Shown here: positions 1 through 10,870 of the stretch, piece by piece
Numbering within the stretch: position 1 is the first letter of the stretch
Layout of the letters: the number at the start of each line of letters is the position of its first letter
Origin: Atopsyche davidsoni
Taxonomy: Eukaryota > Arthropoda > Insecta > Trichoptera > Hydrobiosidae
Direction of reading: 5' to 3'
Length of the DNA: 64,000 bases
NCBI GenBank assembly: GCA_022113835.1
Contig: JAILWY010000005.1
Location: forward strand, 8,512,501-8,576,500
Notes under the pieces: model-generated
Seen by the model: the letters and a program-made list of their open reading frames with translations, nothing else
Databases searched by the model: none
What the model was told of the DNA's origin: nothing
Program-made: the position numbers and the translations under genes

Positions 1-2019
1 AGTAAACAGTTGTTAGTTAGTTAAATACTCAACAAAATTCAGCTGTTTCTTAAATGATATATCAATGATGATTACGATTTCAATTACTAACGAGCCAATT
101 TTTAAAATTCTACAACACAAGTAAAAACAGATGGGTACAATATTAAATGGATAATGAATTACCCATTAAAAAAAAAAAATTCAATTACGATAAGAAGGTA
201 TTTATAAAATTGAAAGCTTTATTTTAAATATGTATTTATTATATATAAATATATAATATGACAACCTACGGGATACAAAATAGTTTTCTAACAAGACAGA
301 AATCCAACGCCTAAGGCATATAAAAGATTTATTTCAATAAAAATTAATATTTTCCAAAAAAAAAAATACTTGAGTTTAATACATTATACATTGGGTAATT
401 GCAATTTAATTTGTATTCATACATTTCGTATTTTATTAACAATAATACGTATTGTTAAAAAATAATGTAAACTCATATATATGTAAATAAATTTTAAAAA
501 GTCAAAGATCATGAAAAATCACAAATCATTTTAAGACAAGGGAAAAAAATAGAAAAACTCCGATTGAAAATATACCCGAATTCAAATCCTAGGCCCCATA
601 GTCGACAATCATGCGTGCTAGCTATCAAATCACTAAGCGGTTATGAACATGTGGTATAGTAAAAAAAACATGTGAAATAGTTTATTTTATTATCAGTAGT
701 CACGTGATGTTAGGTTTATTAAACTGAAGTATTCCCTAAATACAATTAAATGTGAATAAGTCTTAGCTCTCAACGTGTAGTGGCATGGTAACAAGGCTAT
801 TTAGTGGTTCTGAAAATCATCGATATTAGATAATCGTAAACTTAAGCAAATTTGAAAAAGGTCGACTAGTTTAACAAATTGTATGACAATATTGTGCTAT
901 GGAACAATTCCAATCCTCGACTATTGAAAATTATTTGCCACAAATATAACCTAGGAACGAATTAAAACAAAAATGCATGTGTTGTTTTTATAATTTTTTA
1001 AGATTAATTGAATAGGCTTGATGCTTCAATCTTGGAAGAATGTACATAGCACGTAAGTACCGACATCAAAGTTGAAATTGAGTTACATAAAATGCATAGT
1101 AATAATATGACAAAACTTAATGACTTTTAGGATATTTCGAATAAAAAGAGTTGCTCTTATTCCAATATGCGAGAAAATTAAAAGATTTTATTGAGATATT
1201 GATGTTAAATATGCATATTTTTATATTTCGCCACAATACTTATAGAAACAATTCTCATGAAACTTATAGCATGAGAAATTTCTTGTAACATACATTGTAA
1301 CATTTTGTTATATTACCGAAGCCAAATTGTCTCTGTTTTTATTAAAATAATATAAAACGAATAATTATGAGCACATATCTTAGTAAGAATCAAAACTGAT
1401 GGGTCATTATTGAATATCACACCATGGCAGTACATTTCTATGATTCAGCCTTTAACCGGTAAAACGACATCATACTAAATATATATAAGAAACTAACGTA
1501 CCGTTTTATAAAGATGGCCCCAAACCAGGTCTATTGAACACTGTCACATTCACGATCACTAAAAAACTGAGATGAAATATTATCAATATGAATAAAGTTA
1601 CAACCTTCTTTGGAGAAAAATGTGACTGAAGTGTTATGCGTCTGTGCGGTGTTGCTGTGTTACAAAAATGTACATTGTTAAAAAAATACCAAGATTCGAA
1701 AGACTGATTAGATTGAACACTGATTATCAAATCGTCAAATACGTCACATGTATTTCATATATCGTTGTCACTACTTAAATGATGAGATCGTACTGTGTGA
1801 CTTAATAAACATATATACGAAAAAATTTATATATATATATATATATATATTCATTAAAAATATTCTAAACGTATTTCTTTAATCATTTTCACAACAATGC
1901 CATTAAAATGGCAAAGCATGATTTCGTTTGTTTAGTTATATATAATTTTTTTTTCAAACAAATAAATAGACCAAAAAAATTTTATTTGAATGATATCAAT
2001 TGTTGGTGTTGTCTTGCAA
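1..2019. other. Non-coding A+T-rich DNA, no gene seen
   Basis: No coding region, RNA gene or recognisable transposon was seen here. Open frames are short and contain the low-complexity residues expected of A+T-rich DNA. The only structured feature is the AT dinucleotide run listed separately. Confidence 0.6.
1828..1851. repeat. (AT)n microsatellite
   Basis: An uninterrupted run of about 11-12 TA units. It is likely to be length-polymorphic. No functional role is inferred. Confidence 0.9.
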
Positions 2020-2280
2020 CACTGGGAATTTTTATTGCCACAAAAATTGCCCGTTTCGTACAAGCCAGCATCGCGAGTCGAGTATTGTTACAACGATGTC
2101 GCAAACAAAATATACGAGCGAAGCGCACAGGTGTCTTGGGGAATTTGTCACAGAACGCGCCGAGAACTGGAGTAAAGTCGCGATTTTTATCATTTTGTGT
2201 TGACGACAGTGCCTTGTCGAGAAGTTAGTTATTGCAGCCAAGTTTATTTGAAATTTCTCGGGCTACTTTTAAAGGTAAAT
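2020..2280. promoter_or_regulatory. CpG-containing island, possible promoter or untranslated first exon
   Basis: About 15 or more CpG dinucleotides fall in roughly 180 bases, in contrast to the CpG-poor surroundings. The island ends with AAAG|GTAAAT at 2271-2280, a plausible splice donor on the plus strand. The overlapping short frames in several phases show no domain. It could be a non-coding first exon with its promoter, or a conserved enhancer. No TATA box was recognised. The assignment is inference from composition only. Confidence 0.25.
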
Positions 2281-2772
2281 TGCATTTGACAGTTCTATTA
2301 TTGCATTATGATCGCTTGAGAAACATCAAGATGGTTGTGCATTTTTAGGTTATAAATGTTTGCATGATATATGACCACATTTTTGCTACTGGTTTTACTT
2401 GTAGCACCTGTGATATAGGTTATGATTCATGTATCAATCCAAATTATAGTTCAAGAATATTAAATTTAATTAAAATTTTAACAAGCAAGCTAATATAATA
2501 TGTCATTCTTAGTCAACACTTGCCCATGGACCCTGGGTGAAAAACTACATAAATTCATATTATAGACTAGTTGGTGCAAGTATCGACTCTATTGCGTTCC
2601 TGTATTAACCTGTCTGACTCACCGCGATGCCTGTTATTACTTGTATTTTATGCACCTGACAATATTTATATTTTACTTAGGACGTAAAAATCGCTAATAA
2701 TGTATTCATTGTTATTTATTTAAACTTCCATATTAATAAAAATGTGTCACAATTTCTATATTTTATATTTAA
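2281..2772. other. Non-coding, nothing recognised
   Basis: A+T-rich sequence with no coding region, RNA gene or repeat that I can support. Confidence 0.5.
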
Positions 2773-2892
2773 CCTTGCGCGAACCCCCTGACGTTGTTCA
2801 GGGACCCCCAAATCGATTTTAATTTTCTAAGGACCCCCTGAATGATCCTAGGGTCCCCTTGGGGTCCGTAGGGACCACTTTGAGAAGCACTG
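2773..2892 (-). mobile_element. hAT-like transposon terminal fragment
   Basis: The segment ends at 2875-2892. Read on the minus strand, that end is CAGTGCTTCTCAAAGTGG, which has the CAGNG-TTCTCAAAG-TGG form common at hAT element termini. The interior has short repeated GGGGTCC/GGACCCC blocks, also common in short hAT-derived elements. No matching second terminus and no transposase were found within a few hundred bases, so this is a fragment or a decayed non-autonomous copy. TTTTAAGC at 2893-2900 would be one half of an 8-bp target duplication if the end is real. The family call rests on the terminus alone. Confidence 0.5.
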
Positions 2893-5249
2893 TTTTAAGC
2901 AAATGTTCGTTTACTGCATTAATAATAAGTTTCATTGGATCCTTGATATTATAATGTGCTCTTTTATTGCTCTGCTTTCCAATGTGATGCTTCTTTGTAA
3001 ACCGTGGTTGATGAATGCTAATTTATATACTAAACAATTGTGCAAACATGTTTTGTCATGGACATTGAATTTACAAACATGGACAGAAAGTGTTAGGCAA
3101 TGAAGCATGTTTATTGTTTATCCTTAAATAAAAACGGCCTGTAAACCTTGAGTTTAAATGGTCAAGTTAATGCAATATTACGCTGAAACCATAAGCATTC
3201 ATGGTTAACTTATTCTTTATTTATTTCCATTATATATATATATATATATATTTCCACATCAATAGTGTGTGTGTTCAAGGATCATTTGATGAAATAAGTA
3301 TCACAGCCACATACATACGTCTAATCTGTTAATCTTACATACAACTTCATTCGTGCGTCAGACGAAGTGTTAAACCGCAAATCTTAATTATACAATTTCT
3401 CTGTACAATTTTGAGCATAAAGACGCAAATCTCAGCTCACCCGAACCCCTTACATGAGCACGCGTTTTAGTTCCTGTGTGCTGAATATTACATGTTGAGG
3501 GCAAACTTCAGGGCTTTCAGAATCACTGCATATATTATAAATATTTTTTTTTGATAATTAGAATATTCTTTTGAAAATTGTGAAATAATATTTTTGAACA
3601 AGCCTTGATTGTAAAATATATGCTTTATGTGTAAAAGTTTAAATACAAAAGATTTTCGTTTAAGTTTGTAATAAAAGTTCAGATGTCGTATTCATGTTAA
3701 ATTTATTTTACATGAATCGCAATATATCACCAGTTTTTGTCTTAAAAATAATTGTTTATTACTAAGCATGATTAAGGTCTTTTTAAAAATATACAATTGA
3801 TCACATTGCTCGCTTATAGTTCAATGTAGTTGTTACTTTCATTGAATAAATGAGTTCATCTATTTCGATTTTTTCCAACCTCTCTTGATTCTCGTAAATA
3901 AAACTTTGATGTTCCATATAACTTATCTTCCCCGAGCAGCCTATCCGAAATAAAACTGAATATTTTAGTATCGCCGCTCACAGCCGCAGTCACGTGTGAC
4001 AATACCACGGTCCGTAACGAACTATTGTATTGAACTGTGCCGAACTGGAACTCTGACGTCGGCCTGTCTGCGCACTCGGGGGACTGTTCATATTGACATT
4101 GTAACAGTTTCAATAGAAAACACACTTCAAAATACTTTGTATTACAAGAAAAAATAATTCAATCAAATCAAAAATAAAATTCTTTTATTTACGTGAAGTA
4201 AATATAATAACAGGTTTTCATTTTGAAATCACAAATTATAATGATTTTGCACTACTCAATTAAAATCTTTATAATTCATATAAGCTGTGTTATCAAAAAA
4301 AAAAAAAAAAAACTTTTAGTATGAAATATACGTTAACTGAAATAAAAACCTGTATAAAGGTTAAATAAAAGTTATCAGTCGCCATTTATTTTTTGTGGGA
4401 CAGATTTTTATTGGTGTTTTAACAAGTGGCATTTCTATATGCTAATGAAACATAGTGAAAGTGTTCGTCCCCCGAGCTGGCTCCAGGGCCGCCTTCAGGT
4501 CGCCGCCCTCCGTGATCCCTGGCAATATATCCCGGCACATAAATCACAGGGCGGCAGCACTCTCCCTTGCACTCCGCCCAGTTGAAACAGATAAAATTTG
4601 ACCAATCATTTCAAATAGTTTTTTCAAAAATAATTATCGTAGTACATATTTTTTGAATTGTTTACAACTGTAATATTAATAATTTTATTTAAATTTTAAG
4701 CACGTCTCGTTTTACAACTAAACTGTGTTTGTATTACTACACAATATTATTACGATTTTTAACTGTAATTTTTTGCATGCATAAAAAACTGATTATGTAA
4801 TTTACAAGATTGAATATGCTTTTGAAAGCATGAGCAAATAATTTACTCTCATTCTTTTATGCTACATTTTTGGCATACATATTAGAAATGGAATAAATAT
4901 TTATTATGACTTTTTTTATCGTATACAATAAATTGAACATATCTTTAATAAGATTTTTTGCCATCGTATATACGAAACATTATTTTAAATCTACATTTAA
5001 TATGGTCTTAATATTAATACTAAGGCATTGTTTTTATACTATTTGTATCAACAGATTTTATTTATAAAATTTAGATATATAAAGAAAAACTCACACGACT
5101 AGAAAAGAGAAAATTAAATTAGTTTTTTCGTACAGTAACTCCTAAAATATCCAATTAGCGGTCTAATATAAATTTAAAATAATTTCCTTTGGATTAACAC
5201 ATACTTTAACAAAAAAGAGCATAAAATGTAATCAATGTCATCGTGAGGT
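2893..5249. other. Non-coding with two base-balanced islands (3880-4110, 4465-4585)
   Basis: Mostly A+T-rich. Two segments stand out as G+C-richer and CpG-containing: about 3880-4110, which includes CACGTG, and about 4465-4585, which is rich in CCGCC/GGCGG words. Neither has a coding signature, and both may be regulatory. A long A-tract occurs near 4296-4312. No gene was seen. Confidence 0.4.
3230..3251. repeat. (TA)n microsatellite
   Basis: An uninterrupted run of about 11 TA units. No function is inferred. Confidence 0.9.
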
Positions 5250-5400
5250 TTTATCCATTCGCACCGGTCTCGCTATGGAGCCTCCAGCGGCAGAACCTTC
5301 CTGCGCCCACACCAAGGGCGGCCTGGCCGGAATTCTGATGAAAAAGTTATAATGAATGCGCGAGCCGGCCCTGCCGCCATTATTTATGACGCGACAAAGC
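5250..5400. promoter_or_regulatory. G+C-rich island, candidate enhancer
   Basis: About 150 bases rich in CCGG, GGCC and CpG, flanked by A+T-rich DNA. It ends in TTTATGAC, which resembles posterior Hox-type (Abd-B class) sites. No open frame with coding character covers it. The regulatory role is inferred from composition and would need cross-species conservation to support it. Confidence 0.25.
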
Positions 5401-8400
5401 GACATTATTTTTTTACAATTGTGGCATTGTTTTGTTGCTTATTTTATCTTTTTGCGTATTATTTTTGATCGTGCCTAATCCTTGATGAGTAATTTGAGCT
5501 CTGTAGCAAGCATGTCTATATTTTTAATACTTTTCATTAAAACACACAAAAAGTTATCTATACCTCAAAACCTTCTCAGTGTTATCTAGTTATTTTAACA
5601 ACAATACATCTAGGTATTTAAAAATATCCAAATCAAATAGTGAAATCATTAGAATTATATTAAGACTATGCCTGACTTGATTTCTACTTGATAAATTTCA
5701 ACGCACAAAATTCTCAACCAATATGATTATAACACGTCAAAAAATATTTCTGCATCGTTGTAATTACATTTTATCTATCAGTGAATAATTTTAATCAAAT
5801 TGATATTTTTAATATCCTGTTCCTTACTCTTTTTAGAAAGTGAAAATGAACTTACAAATAATAATTATATAATCAAAATATCTACAGTAAATCATTTTAA
5901 CCTATCGCGTTGATGGCAAACTTAAACTACGGCCTTATGATCTATAATTTAAAAAAAACTGCGGAAATTACGAATTTGTAAGCGTTCACTTTAACCTGTC
6001 TATCAATTATTTTGTTAAGAAAAAGTATTAGTCATAGGTTGCTTGTTATGGTTCAACAATTTATCAAAATACCACTGACAAATTGGGCAATAAAGAAGCG
6101 AATTTAATCATATTAAGTGGTCTGTGGGAGCGCTATTTATTCTGGAGTAATTTTGTCTGAAAGCTTAACCAGTAAGCACACATGCACTGAAACTTTTTGT
6201 ATTTTTATTTTATACTCTTCATTTGTTTTTGTACGTTTTAAATATGTACTGTAACGCAGTCAGAGTTCATTAATTTTGAATTCCGTGTAACCGCGTGACG
6301 TTATGACCTGGATGGGCGATAGTTATATTTGAAGGGTCAACCATTATTATGAAGTGGTGCACATCACAATTATCAGATTGATTTGAAAACATTTATTACC
6401 ACAATACTCATATAAAATAAACTAAATTGTATTTTTAACAAAAATCTTATTTCCTACACTTATTACCGTAACTGTCAATTAAAAAATCAATTAAAAAAAT
6501 CGCATTTTTAAAATCTACTGATTTCTGCTTAGAGTTTTGAGTAATCTGCATTTTTTCATCAAAATTTACAAAAATAAAATTCCTATAATGTATTGTGCTT
6601 CAAATTACTTTGAAACATATTTTTCTGCGATTTCCATATTTATATAAAATATTTTAGAACACTCTAAATACTTACCTTCCCGTATTTGATTATTTAAATT
6701 GTTGACAAGTAATTGCGAAAACAATTTTTAATTTATATTTTAGAAGGGAAACATTTAAATAAAATAATGTGATTCATTCATAGACATATCAAATATTTCT
6801 GAGAATTTTAGAGTGCTTTAATTATATATATGTTTCATAGACAGAAGCTACAGCCTATATTTAACAGAGAACTATAGGCTTTAATCCAGACATAAGATGA
6901 CAATTTCAAGATCTGACAACATCAAAGTTCGCGAACGGAAGCACAAAATGGAAGACAACTTGCGATGAATTGAAATTGTTTCAAAAGACTGATCACAATG
7001 GCGTGAAGTCAGATCTATGAAAATAATATAGAATTTAATTAGAATTATATTTAATTTCAATCCATAGCGACTATGTCTGCGTTGTAAAATGATATAGACG
7101 CAACGCTAGGTGAAAAATAAAAAATAATAAAGTGAAAGAATGGATTGAATTAAGGTTATATGACGTCATAAAAGTCCCTCGATATAATTTTATTAAAAAA
7201 TATATTTATTCATAATTACTAAATTGTTCATTACCATATCAAAATTGTTTTGTAGCAGAAATATTTCAAGGACTAGGAAAGCTAAACTAAAATGCTGTGA
7301 CAACCAGAAACCGATATATGAAATATATTATGTTTTAATATTTAATTTGATCTATCTTTAATCAATTCGGATTTATATATATTGTCTTCAATTCGAATAT
7401 TCACTTATTTTTATTTAAATTATCCAGAAAATGAATAAATACTCTGATTTTTGCGATTTACCTTGTTTTTATTTATAGAACTGGTTTAAACTTTTTTTTT
7501 AAACATTATTTAGATTTTTTGTGTATAATGCACGATGATGATAAAACCATTAATATTCCGATATTTTTTGACTGTTTATTTTTTCCATTCATTGTATTAT
7601 CAGTCGTTCTAATGTCTTTTTAAGTATTTTATTAAACTTTAAGTGGAATCGTTCGACAAACAGAGTCGAGTGTAGATTTAATGTACGTTTTATCGCTAAT
7701 GTAAATCTTGTTACTTGTCGTTCGAGTACAAAAAATCAACTTATATCGGAATTCTTTTTTCCCCGTAAAAATGAGAAATTGCTCCTCCTTTGAGATATTT
7801 CTCGATTATGTTTCGGTTCTTTGTCGTATCTCTGGATAATGTATATGAAATGATTTGTGAACTTGATTTTCGTCGATTTTCGCGAAAATTGTTGGAACCT
7901 TGCCACATGATGTTCAGGAGGCTCCCTGCGCATTTAGCAAAGAATGGGTTAGGATGTTTTTCCAATTCTCACAGGAATTCAGGTAAATGACTTGCAATTC
8001 CTAATCTTCAAAACATTTTACACGGTTTTTGGTTCAGACACTCGTTTTATAAATAAAGATATTTACTAAAATATTAATATTTATTTTTTGTTATAATGTT
8101 TAATTTTTATAAATGTTCATTTTAGTTTTATATGGTTTATTTTTTTTTAAACAATTAATATATTTTTACAAAGATTTGATGTGCATGCACTTAATACATG
8201 ATTTGACCGAATTTAATAAATAATATAATTACAAAAATCGGTATTCATTAAATTCTCTAGAGGTGCCGGTATTGTGGCGTTAATGTCCACAAATTATAAT
8301 TATTTTATTCTTTTTCGTGCATTATCATAATTAAGGGATAGGCAAATAATAAAGATTTATTATATACACCAGTAATTAATTACATTTTTATATACGTGAG

Positions 8401-9034
8401 CTACATTTCGAACATTAAAACATACATATTTTAATAGCTTACACTATTATACGTATAAGACACCAAATATAAATTTATTTTTAGTTCGTTATCCTATAAC
8501 TTCTTTATATACAGTAATATAAGACAGATTTATGTTACTATAAAAACTATATTTCTAAAAATATTAACACGAAAAATTCCCATTTATTTTTTAAATTTAT
8601 GATTATTGCTAATTTTAACTAAGACTGTTAGTTTAAAAATAAATTTTCACTGCTACTACTCAAACAAACACAATTTTTTTTAAATTTATTCAATACTTTC
8701 TGAATGGGTTTTTTGTGTAACCGAAATCTAAATGATCAAATTTAACGATCATAACATCAACTTACGTAATATCAAAATATCCACGCCAAATTCGTTAAAT
8801 TTATGTCACTCCAAATACAAACAAATAAAAAATATCCTTAGAGATTATCATCCTATCTTTTTCTGACCTGTCTTTATTCCTAATGACCTCGTCTAACTAG
8901 GTTTTTCAGTCTGAAAATAAAAAAAAAACTGAAACGCCTATAATTTCATTCTTGATTAAAGCCTAAGCCATTGTTTTGTATTCGCCTTTAGAGTCTTTTC
9001 ACACACAAATTCCGTTCCCAAGTCAAAGGGCATT
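5401..9034. other. Non-coding A+T-rich DNA, nothing recognised
   Basis: A 3.6-kb stretch without a coding region, RNA gene or transposon that I could recognise. Homopolymer A and T runs are common. Confidence 0.55.
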
Positions 9035-9245
9035 TTTCACCTGATCTCGTTTGTTCGCTTCCATTCACTCTGTCGAGTATAAGCGGGCGCCTCGTTCTAG
9101 TAAATTACCGGCCACTCGGCGTGAGATAAAACAACGATCTTCAGAGGACGACTCCAACTACGTTAGGATCACAACGTCTGGGATGCTTTATTTACGGGAT
9201 TTCAAATGCCGAGATAAGACAACGGACCAGAGACTCCATAAAACC
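9035..9245. promoter_or_regulatory. CpG-containing island, candidate enhancer
   Basis: About 200 bases with clearly more CpG and G+C than the flanks, directly upstream of a short element copy. No frame shows domain content. It is one of a set of similar islands scattered through the window. Confidence 0.22.
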
Positions 9246-9283
9246 TAGAAAACCATAACTTATTTGAATTTAAATAATGATAT

Positions 9284-9484
9284 ATTATTGATTTTTGTGA
9301 AGACCGTCTCACAGGAAGTACGATTTTGCCTATACGGGTTTGATTGATTGATGGCTGGTGCATTGATGCACCGGCCATGTAAGCTTGGGGATATGGGTTC
9401 AAATCCCACACAAATCACGATGATATTTTTAAGAGTTTCTTTAATCAATTTTCAATATTTGAAAAAATGTAGTCAATCATTATC
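9284..9484 (+). mobile_element. tRNA-like short interspersed element, older copy
   Basis: The copy has three parts. The head (9293-9350) is nearly identical to the head of the 16.6-kb element. Next comes a damaged tRNA-like part whose T-arm and B box (GGTTCAAATCCC, about 9396-9407) are intact. The last part is a tail ending in CATTATC, the same 3' end as the other two copies. The flanks 9268-9283 and 9485-9500 match at about 12 of 16 positions, compatible with a decayed target-site duplication. The region before the anticodon arm is replaced by a 12-bp hairpin (9350-9377, ATGGCTGGTGCA and its near complement around TTGA). The copy is clearly older than the 16.6-kb one. Confidence 0.7.
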
Positions 9485-9500
9485 AAATAAATAATTATGT

Positions 9501-10724
9501 CTTCATGAGTTATACTTATAGATTTTTTTCACCGTGTTTAAGAATACTTCCACTATTATTTTTTCATATGAAGTTTGATATATATTAATTTTAATTAAAC
9601 TATTGTAAACCTCAACCATTTATCATTTGAAACTAAATTTTTAAATCTTACGAATTCGCGATATTAATGCTTAAACAATCATTAAATATAAGAATTATTT
9701 TTTTTTATTTAAATACAAGTAATATGAAATAATAAACATTGTAAGCTCTTTATAAGTATATTTTACAATTATAAAGATATTACTTTCAAATAAACTTTGA
9801 AATCACATTTATAATAATATTTTATTTAGTACCTAAAGTAGCACCGTGTTATTAAATTTCGAAGATTTTTTCTTTGAAGCATTTTATTTGTTAAAAATTC
9901 TCTCGTTCAAAGTTATTAATCTTAGTTAATTTATATTCTCAGATATTGTTACAAATTCATCTACTATGTTTGAAATATTATTAAACATAAAGAAAGGCCA
10001 TAAATGACTGATAATATGTTTATTGGAATGATTTAATTTTTTTATAAGTAACAAAACTATTTCATACAATTTATAATAGATATTCCTCGTACTTTTGAAA
10101 ACTTTATTATTTCTATATCATTAGTTTTATGGATTTAACAATTTGATAACAACTGTTTTTCTTCGTAGTCAAACATACATGTGTTATTTTTTGTTTTATT
10201 TAAAATTAGGCTATTAAAATATATATAAATAAGCTGTGTCAAAAGGATTTATAATAATATTATCAATAAAGATCACACAGTATACAAGCTAACTCAATGT
10301 TTTCAAAAGTTTGTATATTTTTGCATAGAATCGTATTGGATATAGTTATTCAAACTGGAAGTTTGTTTAAGGACTGGAGTTTCCTTAGTTGCATAAAAGA
10401 GAGACAAAGAAAGACGATTCAATTAATATAACTTTATAAGTTTTGTTTGCGCCTTCGAGAATATCTTATTAAATACTTAGTAAAAGATTTTATAACAAGG
10501 AAGTACACGTTAAATTTATGAGATATTCTTTGAATTTGTATTTACCGTGTTGAGGAATAAAAACGTAATTAAATGCTAACTTTTAATTTCATAATTTCAA
10601 GACCTTTGCAGAGGTTCTGGCTAATTTAGTTTGTTCTTTAAATATAAATCAGCTAGTTACAGAGTTGAGTAAAGTCTAGGAAAAACTTTAGGAATTCCGT
10701 ATGAGATAAAATTACTTTAGTTAA
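9501..10724. other. Non-coding A+T-rich DNA, nothing recognised
   Basis: No gene, RNA or repeat could be supported. Confidence 0.5.
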
Positions 10725-10870
10725 TTACGGGGGTCGGAGGCTGTGAGGCAGGTCGGGGGTGGGGCCATGGGGTGTCAAAGGTCACTTTGCGACTGAATAA
10801 ATCTTACGCAGGCTCCATCTTTAAGAGAATCTCTAATCAAATAGATATATCAGGCTGAGGACATGCTTAA
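10725..10870. promoter_or_regulatory. G-rich island with a DR1-type nuclear receptor site
   Basis: A G-rich island. GTGTCA-A-AGGTCA at 10772-10784 is a direct repeat of nuclear-receptor half-sites separated by one base. The second half-site is a perfect AGGTCA. DR1 elements are bound by RXR/USP heterodimers and HNF4-type receptors. A single site can arise by chance; its position in an island raises the odds only modestly. Confidence 0.25.

Noticed and set aside
3299..3310. TATCACAGCCA, the start of the miR-2/13 family
   Set aside because: The rest of the sequence does not match and no convincing complementary arm lies upstream, so no precursor hairpin forms.
9293..9350. All five differences between the heads of the 9.3-kb and 16.6-kb copies are G in one and A in the other, suggesting RNA or DNA editing
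   Set aside because: In the tails most differences run the opposite way, so ordinary transition decay explains both.
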